From: Entoloma clypeatum
Taxonomy: Eukaryota > Basidiomycota > Agaricomycetes > Agaricales > Entolomataceae
Assembly: GCA_963565915.1 (NCBI GenBank)
Contig: OY751485.1
Span: forward strand, 1,860,001-1,924,000
Length of the DNA: 64,000 bases
Reading direction: 5' to 3'
The position numbers were made by a program, and so were the translations under genes. Positions 32,178 through 43,130 of this stretch are shown one piece after another. Positions within the stretch are counted from its first letter, which is position 1. Each line of letters begins with the position of its first letter. The notes under the pieces are model-generated. The model was not told the DNA's origin. It searched no databases and saw only the letters and a list, made by a program, of their open reading frames with translations.

Positions 32178-34179
32178 TCAGAGTTCATCAAGCCGTGAAT
32201 CCAGTGGGAGGCGCGGCCTCGGAGATGCAAGGGTCTTGGTTAACACTTCGAGGTATGCGGCATCACGGCCATACAGTTCAGTTATCCTGGCTTTGGACTG
32301 TTGGTGCAAGTATCGAAGTTGCAAACGATCTAGGGATGCCTGATGACTGAAGGTGAACATTATAACAACAAGCCTCCCATATATGTCAACGTACGGATAT
32401 TTTTTGGGCCAGACGTTGCAAGAAATCACAGGCAGAATAAAGCTGATGAAACTGCTCCGAGCCCGTGCCGGCTTTTTTATTATTATGAATTTGGGAAAGC
32501 GCCGCTTGCGTCCATTGCACAAACCTGAATATTATCTCCAGGTCAGAAATAGTGAACACCATCAGACGAACGGGCACTGACGTGAAGATATCATGGAGTC
32601 TGTTATGATATTTGTGATACCACTCCTCGCTCATGGCTTGCCAGTGCTCCTTGGATACCGTACGGTGTCGACGCAAACAGGTTTGCACAGAATACAGTCC
32701 AAGGCTCAAAGATGGTTCGAGCTGAAAAACAAGTGGATATCAGGACGCGCAACTCGAATCACAAGCAGGATGGATACGTACATGAGCAGGGATAATCTTC
32801 TTCATGACTTTCAGCGTCTTGTCAATGGCACCGAGGACCATTGACGCTTGATTAATGGTTGTAGACGCAGCTGCCTTGAATGGGTCTCCGGGCGGTGTGG
32901 CTGGAGGAGGTATTTTATCGGGAACTGTCGCAGCCTGACTATCGGGGGGCGTAAGAGGCATATATGTGGACCAGGGTGGCCCTGTTTGCACTTCATTGGA
33001 AACCTTAGGTTGCCTTTGAGATGAAGGACCTTGTGAAGGAGTCGCCTGCATCGCACGACGCTGGGGGTATTCCCAAGGCTGAGGGACAGGCTGTATGTCT
33101 TTGGATGATCCACGTGAGGGCAGATATATAGGTAAGGTCCAACCTCGAGGAGTCCGAAAATCGGATGAGTACCCTTCGTCAGCATTGCGATTGCCAGCCA
33201 CGGTCGGTTCCTCGACAGAATGTGGTGTCAAGTCGAAATCCCAGAGAGCACCCGTTTCTCTGACTTGAGACTGGGGGGTATTGGGTTCCGTGGGGTAACA
33301 TTCGTTTTCAAGTAGATCAATATCGACTAGGCTTGGTGGGTGTGGGCAAGCGATAGGTGAGTCAACGTCGCTGACGCCCCGCGACACTATTCCGGGTCCG
33401 AGAGTCGAGAGGTTGTTCCGTGAACAGTCAACTAATATATCGACTGAGTTGTTTCGGGAAGTACCCTGGGATGGAGCAGAGACGATAGTACTGCCAGCTG
33501 AGGCCTGGGTGTTTCTATGATCGCCACTTTTCATGCGTGGAGGAACCAAAGGGCGAGTCGCGAGATGAACAGAAGCAGTTGAGATGATACCCCATGGTCG
33601 AGTAGAGGCCGCCTCATTGCCAGCTGAGCCCAGAGTGTCTCCGCGTTCGAAGTCTTGCGTGTTTTGGCGGGTTGGGACACAACGCCGTGAATAACCAGCT
33701 CGCGTATTGGCCGAATCAGCCGGAGTCGTATCCTCTGATGGTGGGTTGATTAAGACTCGTGTGTTGGTTTGTATCGGTGTATGAATCGGGGGGTCATGTC
33801 TTGAGAAACTACTAGACGAAGCCGAAATGGCACCCTGTGAGGTGCTAGGGATGGAGTTGTTGTGAGCTGAGCTCTGACCGCTTGCATGCTCCATATGTTG
33901 CATCGGTCCCAAGACCTCTGAATATATGGAATAACGCGGACGCCTCTCTTCATTGTAGGTCTCGAAGGCGTCTGCCGGGCTTAGGAGCCTGCCAAATCTG
34001 GTCTGGCTAGGTCGGCGAGTGTTCTGCCCACCAGTTCCAGAAGTGGGTGCGGCGTAGAGAGTGGGACTCGGCGGAACGGAAGGGCTGGACGAAGTGACAT
34101 CTTCCGCCACAGTCGCATTTCTCCTCGCCCATCGCAACGGTTCAGGCCGGAGGGGGACCTTGAGATTTCGATAGGCCAT
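32178..34179 (-). CDS. Disordered protein with C-terminal helical domain, tandem paralogue A
   Basis: Function and family not recognised. About 460 residues of Ser/Thr/Pro-rich, apparently disordered sequence are followed, across short introns (GTACGTATCC...TTTTTCAG; GTCAGTGC...ATTCAG; GTACGTTG...CATCAG), by helical exons. These hold H-R-T-V-S-K-E-H-W-Q-A-M-S-E-E-W-Y-H-K-Y, then Q-W-T-Q-A-A-L-S-Q-I-H, and L-D-R-L-Q-L-R-Y-L-H-Q-Q. The spliced frame ends at TGA 32178-32180. The helical part is similar in order and sequence to the neighbouring gene at 34706-36855, pointing to tandem duplication. Start is ATG 34177-34179; an in-frame ATG at 34206 would add nine residues. Confidence 0.65.
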
Positions 34180-34705
34180 AGTGCGCAGTCCTTGGAGGAG
34201 AATCAAAGGAGGAAGATTTCAAGCAATTAAAGAACATTGTTCACAAGAGACCTTTTATAGTCCTGGACGCAAGTTAGTGGGCGGGTAGAACGTTGACGGG
34301 ACCCACAGAGAATACAATAGCAGTAGGTATAGCAGTGAAGTTTTTCTCCATAAAACAAAATGATCACGTGTGTCACTGTCAAGCCTAAAGACAATGGTCA
34401 CCGTGATGATTGGATCCACCCACCGCAATGTCTGTGTAACAGTGTGTTATCGAAAACAACAGAGAAAGCGATCCTGCCACAGCTTGATGTTGCCACGATC
34501 GACTCAATACTATCTCATTGAAACTTGGAATCGTCACTCACTCACAATCATTGGATTGCAGAAGGACGTCGCATCCATCTAACATGCCCCAATAGATATA
34601 TTAAATACAAAGCAAACACACAGCAAGAAGAGTCCACAGACCAACAGCATCCGATGGTAGAATGGTGACACCAGGGAACACACAACTTCATCCAAGAAAG
34701 GAACT
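34180..34705. other. Spacer between tandem paralogues
   Basis: Upstream region of paralogue A and 3' region of paralogue B. No other gene was recognised. Confidence 0.35.
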
Positions 34706-36855
34706 TCATGAGATCAAAGACGTCCGCCGTCCAGTACGGTATGCTTCAAAGTCACGACGCAAAAGTGCTCGGCGCACCTTACCCTCCGCCCAAGCCCTAA
34801 CATCTTGCGCGGATCCAGGATTTCGCCTCGCCGCTATCGCGTCCGCGTGCTCCTTGACCAGTGAGTTGTGCAGGTGCCGTACCCTAAGACGGTCAAACAA
34901 CGACTAGTGATGGCACCAAAGTAAGAAATGAGAACGATGGAGAAGAACGAACATCACATACATTGAACTTCGATGCGAGGTTGGTGAATTTTGTATTGTA
35001 CTCTTCGAGCTTCCCCAACACTTTGTTGATCGTGTTCAGCTTGGGTTCATGGCCATTGACCTCAGCAGCAAACTCGCGCAATTTTTGGAGAGTTCTGTTT
35101 CAGGGAAGCTATCCGTCATGACATTGCACACGCCAGGTTCTGAGGTACCTTTGCGTTGAACCCAGACGTTCTACGTACTTCTTATGCCAACCCTCTGAAC
35201 ACAGCCACATATGCTCTTGACTGAACCGATTCCGTCTCTGCAAAGTAGACGCCAGCGCTGAGATAGATGTTTTCACGAGGTGGCAGCCGTCAGTGTGGGG
35301 CAGAACGTTATAAAGATGACCGACACGCATGAAAAACTGCAAGATAATCAGAAAAACGCGGACAGGCAGCAAGGACGAGATTTACTGTGCGTATGTTATC
35401 CACCCCAGTGAGCGCGACGCCCACCCACCACGAAACCTGCGCCGATAACTCGGCTTCGACATTCATATTCCGAGGGCCTGATGGTGGTGGGTCTAGTGGT
35501 GCAGGAGGGTCTTGAGGTGGAGGTATACGGGGATACGGGGGAACTGGTGGATCTATTCTTCGACGGGAAGATGCAGGCCATGGTGTTGCCCTGCCTGATG
35601 GTCGTTGCCTGTGGCGGGGAGGCGGAGTACTGGACAGTGGAAAATCCGTACTGAAGGATCCTCGTCCCGGGTCGGAGGCCTGAGTCGGAAATTGTATGGG
35701 TTGGGGGCCCGGGGGCGTCAACGGCGGGAGGTGTGCCGTTTCTGGTAATTTCGTGCTAGCGTTTGAAGGGACAGGGGGATGCAGGGATGGCATTTTTTGT
35801 TGGTCAAAAGGCCCAACATGAGGCGGCGGATGCTCGGACCATGGCGTCTGCCTCGTGTTGTTCTCATCATAATCGCGGTCACGCGTCTGACGCGTGGTCT
35901 TGGGGGGACGTGAGGAATCCAAGAGGTCGTGTAAACGCTCGGTTTGTGCTGCAGGATTTATAGGCTGATTGGGCAAGCGTGGTTTTTCTCCAAGCAAGCT
36001 TCCAAACTCAGATGTAGTAAACGACTGTCGAAGAGGATGCTCACGACGAAGCCAGCGGACACCGGCGGGTGTAGAGGGACTCATAGGATTTCCATATACG
36101 CTTTGACTGCTCAAAGCGCCCCTCTGCCACGGTAGAGGAGAGGAAGCGGGTACGTAGCCTGTGGACCTAAGCATGTGATCTGACAACCTCTGATTTGCCT
36201 CCTGCAGATTCGGTTCGTGGGGGTACAAGACCCCGCTCGCAGCCATGGTTTGGAGGAGGGATGCATCGAAGGGAGTTGAACTGCCCGATTCTATGGGGGT
36301 TGCAATGGGGAACCCGTCATCACAACAAATAGGATCACAACGAAGAGGTGTCCAAGACTGGCCCCAACCCCCGACCCGACCCGCACCTCCCTGTTCAAGT
36401 GTCTTCTTCCTCATTCGGGGAGCTGGCGGAGGTGTGGCGGAAGGAGAAAGCATTTTAAGGGAGCGCGGGGTCTTTGGGTGGACTGGATCCCCGTCAGAAC
36501 CCACTTCCTCGACTTTGCCTCGTCCAACATAGACCGTACGCCCTTCAAAGTCTGTCAACCACGAATTTGTAGGGGCAGGTTGTTGAACAAGATGGATATG
36601 AGGCATATTCGGTGGATCGATAGGGAAACGCGAAGGCCCAGGTGCTCCTCCTCGCAACTGTTGCTGCTGTAAGTGTTGCCAATAGCGCTGCGAAAGGTCA
36701 TGAGGCAATACGTTTATGTGCTGTGGGTCTGTGGAGAGCTGCTCGAGTCCAGCGAAGCCACTGAAGGTGGGCGGATGCCCATGCTGAGGGTTCACTTCGA
36801 GATGATGTGGCGTGGACCCGTTCAGCGGCGGTATATGGGAGAAAGTCGAATTCAT
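34706..36855 (-). CDS. Disordered protein with C-terminal helical domain, tandem paralogue B
   Basis: Start ATG 36853-36855. The first exon, about 450 residues, is Pro/Ser/Gln/Arg-rich and probably unstructured, with a Gln run (Q-Q-Q-Q-L) near the start and poly-Pro near its end. It leads into V-S-W-W-V-G-V-A-L-T-G-V-D-N-I-R-T. Following exons code F-F-M-R-V-G-H-L-Y, then R-N-R-F-S-Q-E-H-M-W-L-C-S-E-G-W-H-K-K-Y, a helix K-L-N-T-I-N-K-V-L-G-K-L-E-E, and L-F-D-R-L-R-V-R-H-L-H, with a basic tail ending at 34706-34708. The order R-x-x-(F/V)-S-(Q/K)-E-H-x-x-x-x-S-E-x-W-(H/Y)-x-K-Y then D-R-L-x-(V/L)-R-(H/Y)-L-H is shared with paralogue A. No known domain was recognised. Confidence 0.65.
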
Positions 36856-37266
36856 GATTTATCGTCGTGGCGTATCCTGGAGAGGGGTCGTGGGGAACAG
36901 ATAGTAGAACGTGAAGGGGGCGTTTCAAAGGACGTTAAGTCGTAGGGGGTGGGGGCATAAATTAACGTGAAGTAATAACTCAATTCGCAGAGACCTAGAA
37001 GTAAACGGTCAGAGAGTGCAATGAGACGAGGAGAACAAGTACCATGGCAGAGGACAAGAGCCAACTCAACAAGGGTCTTTCCTTATTGGGCACACGCAAC
37101 ACAGGTACTGGAGGTAAACACCAATCTATAACGAACTACATAAATATCTATGGTATATAACCACCACCCAGTCACCCACTTTTGCGCTGAGGGAAAAGTA
37201 ATAATGTTGATGCGCACGTCCACAAATTGAACGCGCCATTCCTGCAGATGTCGTTCATAAAGATGT

Positions 37267-39091
37267 TCAGAACAATTCCACAAAGTTGCTTGGGAAAACA
37301 TGTCTTCCTTCTTCTTTTCTTGCTTCGTCCAGGAGCTCTCCACTCCACCACCCATCATCCGGAGTAGCGGTGACCGCGATAATATCACCCGCTTGGAAGC
37401 TAAACTCCTCGTCGATGGTCGCTGTATAATCAAATAGCGCTCTGACTGTAAAAAAGAAAGATTAAACACCGAGGGGGTCAACCGAGTACATGGTAGACGA
37501 CGTACCATAAAACAAAATTCCGCTCGTCTCCTGCGAAGGTGGTGGTGGTGGTGGCGGCAATGATGGCACTGGGGGGTAGTCCTGTTGTCGCTGCGAAACT
37601 TGTGGCGTTGGCAAGGGCTGGGATGCACGCTGCAGCCTGCGCGGAGATGCTGGGCGCGATATCACAGGAGGTGGTGCGGCGTATGGTTCAGGCGTCGGGG
37701 GAGGTGCCATGCTCGGTGGTCCCGTAGGCGGTGCTTTCGACCAGTTTGACGTCGGCACGCCACCGTCGTCCCGGCTGCTGGACCGCGAGGGTTGCTGCGG
37801 CTGAGTAGGTGGAGATTGGCTCGAGACGCTGGGCTGCTGAGATACTGGTTCCGGCCTTGGCTGAACGTAAGCTGCGTCTGCGTTGCCATTCTCTTGAGCT
37901 GGCTCTCCATGAGAGCCTTCCGAGTATTGATCATGCGCGTCTGTCTGCGAAGGCTGGTAGGAAGGCGCTGTTTTACGCGAGACGCGCGTGAAATCCGCAG
38001 GCCGCGTGGTAGTAGCAGGTTGGGACGCGGAAGTAGGATCCTGATCGTCGTACGGAATGAAAAGCGGCGGGTCCGCGATGGAGTTTCCCGTCCCATAATC
38101 GACAACGAAATGTGCGATTTCCTTTGGAGGTTCCAGTTGTTCAAGAGCCGTCCGTATCCGCTCGCATGACTGAATTATTTCTACAATTTCAGCGGTATTC
38201 ATGGGCTGAAAAACGTTGAACTTACCTGGTCGTCATTAACACACAGCTGTGAAACCTCGTTTGCGTAGGACCATAAGGTGTTCAACATGAAATCCAACCG
38301 GTCTTCTTCCGAATCCTGGGACCTGTCACAAAATTCCTTCCAGTCCGTCTCCCACCCCGGCAAGAGTTCCTGCAGCGTTTGTGTAAAGTTGGCCAAATCT
38401 TGTTCATTAGCTTGCACTGTCTGATGGGCCCTCTTGAGTTTGGCTTGTACCCGTTCTAGGTCTTTCCCTTGCGCGAAAGAGCATTGCTGGGTATACGACG
38501 CGATCCTCATACAATCTCCTTCATATTTTTCGCGCGCTTTGGTCACGTAGGATTCCTGAGTCTGTTTGGCTTTGAACTTCTTCTCTATGGGAGCTTGGAA
38601 GTTCTTTCTGTGGTTGGCTAGTTTGGCAAAAAGATGTGAGGTTGGTGTTTCGAGCTCGCTTCTGATTGCCTGAGCGAGTTGAGTATGTGAGTTGGCCTGA
38701 ACTTCAGTCTCTTTTCGAAGCGTCTCGAGGGCGTTAAGGAGTTCCCTGAAGTGTGCATCAGCGAACGCGCGGTTGAAAGGCTAGCTCGAAGCAGACCCAA
38801 TTTCCTCACCACCCAGCGGAAACTTGGACAAGGCATGGAGACGAGCAGCGTATTGCTCTTCGATAGCAGCCCTAGGCTTTATTGAATAAAAAGTAGCAAC
38901 ACACGAAATAAGTAGATCTACCTTTCTATCCAGAACCGTCTGATTTCCTCGGTTGTTTTGGTAGCGCCGCGCATACGCGACAGTAAGATGTTCACGCCTT
39001 CATCTCCCAGACCCCAAAACGAGTTGCAGAAGTCGCGAGATTGGGAGTGATTGGAGCGCCCAGAATGTGAGTATTGGCTTGACGTAGCCAT
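37267..39091 (-). CDS. F-BAR and SH3 domain protein (Cdc15/Imp2/Hof1 type)
   Basis: Membrane-bending cytokinesis/actin regulator. The N-terminal exons form an F-BAR (FCH) domain: F-C-N-S-F-W-G-L-G-D-E-G-V-N-I-L, then I-E-E-Q-Y-A-A-R-L-H-A-L-S-K, and the later helices D-L-E-R-V-Q-A-K-L and L-D-F-M-L-N-T-L-W-S-Y-A-N-E. A Pro/Ser/Gln-rich linker of about 200 residues with poly-Pro follows. After a last intron near 37450-37505 comes a C-terminal SH3 domain: V-R-A-L-F-D-Y-T-A, F-S-F-Q-A-G-D-I-I, D-D-G-W-W-S-G-E, F-P-S-N-F-V-E-L-F, stop TGA 37267-37269. Start is ATG 39089-39091. The architecture matches fungal contractile-ring scaffold proteins. Confidence 0.9.
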
Positions 39092-39770
39092 TAGTGAGCG
39101 GTAAGGGTCTGCAAGACGACTTTTATCAAGACGATGAGGGAAAAATCAAGGGGGAGGCTGTGCGCCGATATGTAGTAGATGGTGATGATGATCAACGCCG
39201 AGATCGTTGAGCACCGACCCGTGCCTCCTTCACAGGAGGTGTGAGAGCTGCGCTACCTGACAGGAGAGACCCTTCAAAAAAAATTTTCGTCTAAAATTAC
39301 AGCGCTGACCACCTGTCGGTCCATCACTCCGAACTCCAGTCTGCAGCATGTAGCTTACTTGGACTTGGATGCGTCCAGCCCCCATAAATATTTCGGAATG
39401 ATACACAGTGCGTATGACAATCTAGGTTGTAAGGATCTCCCTTCTGATCAATTAGAACAAAACTATGTATCTGTCGTTGATTCTCAAAACGTGTTTCGTC
39501 GAATGATCAAGATGAATTCTAAAATGCAAAGTTATTTCTCACTGGTTTCTGCCAAGACTTCTCAATCAACTCTACTCCAACTTTGATACATATACAACGC
39601 CATTCGATGATGTTTGATGCAGGTCCCATCTTAAAAGCTTCATCATTTGGATAACAAAGGCCGTCACATCGATGTCTTTCCTAGCATCTGGTTAGTCGTT
39701 TCTGAAGTCATACGACTGAGAAATTGCCACAAATACCTGCAGCAGCCTATGTTTCGCCAAGATCTAGCTT
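39092..39770. other. Intergenic, nothing recognised
   Basis: Upstream region of the F-BAR gene and 3' region of the next gene. A 75-codon frame at 39359 has no recognisable features. Confidence 0.35.
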
Positions 39771-41121
39771 CTACAGGGTAACTAGTAGCCAGCGATCGTC
39801 ATTCCGCCTCGCTAGGGAGGAAGTCTGGTCATGTGTCGAGTGCTCCGATTGATCCATACACAAGGGCAGCCCTTTGTGAGGTTGATTCGGAATGACAGTG
39901 GGCATGTCACTGGGGGTGGCAGATCCAGGAAGATTAAAGGACAGCGAGGTGGACATGGTCAGGACAGGTGGCGCCGGGGGTCCTGTCGATCTTTGAGCCA
40001 ACAAACATGGACGTAGTGGTTCATGAGGCGGTACATAGGACTCAGAAGCTGCATTGGTCAGACAAGAATATACATAGTCTGAATACAAAGGACCGAGACT
40101 GCTGCCAGAAGATGGGGCGGCACAAAAGAGTGATGTTGAACAGCTGACAGAGGCTTCATGTACAGGAATCTTGTTGTCGTTGTCGACCAAAGAAGGAAGG
40201 ATGACGTCGGCCACATTTAGATCGTTTGGGCCGTTGGACAGGAGGGACGTGCTTGAAGATGAAAGATCGCCAAGGGTGGACGGTACCACCCGAGAGCCAT
40301 TATAGAATTTGTTCTTGGCCAATTCATCAGCACCACACAGAATTTGATTGAAATCCATTGAAAAGGTCCTATTCTGGTCCTTTGAGGCAGTAGGAAGGTT
40401 GCGCACAGCAGAAGGCTGAAGAAGAAGATAAAGGCAAGCGGCCAGCACCGAGAGCAGAATAGAAAGGCACATCAGAAACAAGGGTACATCAAGACTAATA
40501 GGCGGGGCAGAATGATCAGTCCCGGATGTTGTCGGTGGGCATTGGGATTTATGACAGTGACACAGAAGGCTGAACGGCGATGCACATGTGCTCAGAGAAA
40601 AAGCGTGCTGCATGAGCATCCAAGGAGTTGAAATGATCGCAGGATTATTAGGACCCGAGGATGACATGCTAACTTGGAGAACTGATGGCCCAACCTGTAA
40701 GGGAAGATCGTAGACACCGAGGACATCTGGTGTCAGACACCGGTTTGAAGCAAAGAAAGGTTTCAGCACTGGGCAGCCAGGCTTTTGAAAAACAATCTTA
40801 AAATGCACGTCATCCATTCAAATCTGGATACTATCGCGGTGTGGCGCTTACTGAGGGAGTTTGAGGAGGGTCTATACCCTGTGATATGCTAGTACCATCC
40901 TTAACCGTCGGTATACCCATGTTCAGTACCTTCAAATCCGCGACACACGAAATGGCTGCACTAAAACGCCTTCGCGCCGCTGCAAGATAGGTTTTCTTAA
41001 GTTCTGCTAAACGCGAGCCAATTGTCTTGTGCGCAGCGCGCACGGCGTCAGTGCTGTAGCGATGAATATAGTTGTACACCAAAGATGCGCCAAAGTCCAA
41101 TGCAAGAGGAAGAGTGCTCAT
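39771..41121 (-). CDS. Unrecognised single-pass membrane protein
   Basis: I do not recognise the family. Exon 1 starts at ATG 41119-41121 and codes an amphipathic, Ala/Arg/Lys-rich stretch (T-D-A-V-R-A-A-H-K-T-I-G-S-R-L-A-E-L-K-K). A 70-base intron at 40782-40851 (GTAAGC...CAAAAG) leads to exon 2, which contains P-G-C-P-V-L-K-P-F-F, a Cys-containing loop, a 21-23 residue hydrophobic segment around L-F-L-M-C-L-S-I-L-L-S-V-L-A-A-C-L-Y, and a long Ser/Pro-rich tail ending at TAG 39771-39773. This suggests a tail facing one compartment and a shorter N-terminal part on the other side. Its start codon lies about 70 bases from the left arm of an inverted duplication. Confidence 0.55.
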
Positions 41122-41190
41122 AACGAGGGGAAAAGGTGTCGCAGGGCAGCAGGGGTCGCGTTAAAATCCTGCCTTGAAAGTTGGTTCTAG

Positions 41191-41530
41191 TACAGTCGTT
41201 CCGGAAAACCTTGTCCACGTGTGTTTGAGTGATCGAAAAATACTCAAAATGCTTGAAAATGAGAAAAATAAAAACAATTCCCCTGCTCACTTCCGAGTGC
41301 TTTTAAATGCAAGATATGTTCGAAAGTTGATGTTGGCATAAGGTTGGACGATATGGAGCCGTTCCGGGAGACAACAGGGTGCGGGAATGACAATGGCAGC
41401 CTTGGTGAGTGTCCCCACAATTTCTGACTGTCTGGAAGCTCAGTGCATCATAGAATAGCATTAATCGACCTTCATGCACAATTAAGGGGTTCTGTGGGTG
41501 GAACGGCGCTTTTTCCATTGCAAGGATCCA
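41191..41530. repeat. Left arm of an inverted duplication
   Basis: From ACAGTCGTTCCGG at about 41192 to about 41480 this is nearly identical to the reverse complement of about 42365-42652, with single-base differences and one 3-4 base length difference in the GTCCACG(CC)GTGTG part. Similarity fades but can be followed to about 41530. The arms are separated by about 0.9 kb. Confidence 0.85.
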
Positions 41531-41584
41531 ATGAAGACTGGACTTGGAGGTCAATACCGAGTCTGCACAGCTGAATACATCCAC
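41303..41584 (-). pseudogene. Frameshifted copy of an unrecognised coding fragment (left arm)
   Basis: Reads ...E-G-R-L-M-L-F-Y-D-A-L-S-F-Q-T-V-R and then diverges from the copy in the right arm because an extra G (GTGGGGACACTC against GTGGGACACTC) changes the frame. Family not recognised. Confidence 0.5.
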
Positions 41585-42300
41585 ACTGCCGACGTCCTGG
41601 AGACTACGCTGTTAACAAGAGCACTCGGCGGTCCATCTCCTTCTCCTGACTGACAACATGAGGGGAGGCGCTCGGTAATGTGTTACACACCTGCGATGAT
41701 ATTCCATAATTTCCATTCTTCCTACATTTGATATGTATGCTACAAGCCTTCGAAGGTATAACTACCATAATTTAAGCCAGTTGCGTCAATCTCTTGATTT
41801 TTTCAAGCCTGGGTGTACCTCCTGGGTCTCGCCATCTCGGATTGGGCTTGTGGAGGTCAGGTGTTTCATCTGGGGGCCTGTTATCAAAAGTATACGAGGG
41901 AATGAAGGGCACCGATGCTGGCAGTAATTTCCCTGCTTGCAAATGTCGTAGGACCTCCAACCTGCGAACTCATCTCGGCAGAACTCGAGGTGACTCCGAA
42001 CTCAATTCTGGCGACCTCCCCCCTCTCTCCCCAACTCCATCAAAGAGACAATCAGTCCCCATCTCCAATGGAGAGCCGCGACATGTTTTATTCGCCGTTG
42101 ATTCCGGAGAATCCGAGTGGGCTGTCTGTCGCTGCAGTGTCGTGTTACCCTTTCTGCTGTTCGAGAATCATCGATAGGCTTCCGTTTCAATGTTTGTACT
42201 TACCGTTCACAATGTCGAGGCTGGTTTCAACCTCTGTGGGTAATTTAGAGGTAGTGGTGGGTTTCCGAATGAATTGACCGGCAATTCAAACGTCTGACAT
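41531..42300. other. Spacer of the inverted duplication
   Basis: Between the arms. Two overlapping plus-strand frames (41794-42177 and 41915-42277) have no recognisable domain. I cannot say whether either is coding. Confidence 0.3.
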
Positions 42301-42555
42301 CTGCGTTCTCCCGATGAACGAGCTCCTCACAATGGAGAAAAGTATCACTACAGGTTCCTAACTGAGTATGAAGGTCGATTCATGCTATTCTATGATGCAC
42401 TGAGCTTCCAGACAGTCAGAGATTGTGGGACACTCACCAAGGCTGCCATTGTCATTCCCGCACCCTGTCGTCTCCCGGAACGGCTCCAAATCGTCCAACC
42501 TTATGCCAACATCAACTTTCGAACATATCTTGCATCTAAAAGCACTCGGAAGTGA
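42301..42555 (+). pseudogene. Unrecognised coding fragment (right arm)
   Basis: An open frame with no obvious start reads ...F-L-T-E-Y-E-G-R-F-M-L-F-Y-D-A-L-S-F-Q-T-V-R, then L-T-K-A-A-I-V-I-P-A-P-C-R-L-P-E-R-L and Q-P-Y-A-N-I-N-F-R-T-Y-L, ending at TGA 42553-42555. It looks like the C-terminal end of a real protein that was captured in the inverted duplication. I could not name the family. Confidence 0.5.
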
Positions 42556-42655
42556 GCAGGGGAATTGTTTTTATTTTTCTCATTTTCAAGCATTTTGAGT
42601 ATTTTTCGATCACTCAAACACACGGCGTGGACAAGGTTTTCCGGAACGACTGTAG
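42310..42655. repeat. Right arm of an inverted duplication
   Basis: Near-identical inverted copy of 41191-41530 (best from 42365 to 42652). The two arms carry the same coding fragment pointing outward in opposite directions. Confidence 0.85.
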
Positions 42656-43130
42656 GTTGGGCTGAAGCAAGTCCCTGCCAAGTTCCAGATAATCTTCTTC
42701 CGTTGAGGTTACACCCTTTTGCAAGGGCCGCAGGAAGGGGACAAGTGATATGTAGAAGTGACATGCCTCTTCAAGTTCTTGTCGTCTTTCGACTCTGGGA
42801 TGGTCGCAGCAATGCTACATAACTCCATGGTCAAGGAATAAAACGGGGGCCGAAACTTACCCTAGACTTAGTTGGTGTTCAATGTCCTTTGTTCAGCTTT
42901 AGGAGTTGGGTACAGCTAATCATGAGATCCATGGTGATAACCCCCGCCAGAAAGTCCAGAGCAACTTAACGTGTATATGTGAAACACCCTACCTAGTGGT
43001 TTCATGTTAAGTATAAAAGGGATGGCATTTCCGTTTTGTATAGATGTATGTCCGAGAGGCCTCGCCGAATGGTGTTATTATTATTTCCACTTTACACTGT
43101 ATGTAATTATCGGGTCACTATTAGTATCTC
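42656..43130. other. Intergenic, nothing recognised
   Basis: Probably contains the 3' UTR of the pseudouridine synthase gene on the minus strand. No other gene was seen. Confidence 0.35.

Noticed and set aside
42301..42555. Naming the duplicated fragment as an Argonaute PIWI C-terminus
   Set aside because: The S-I-P-A-P-like word (V-I-P-A-P) is suggestive, but the surrounding residues do not follow the PIWI ending well enough to support the call.
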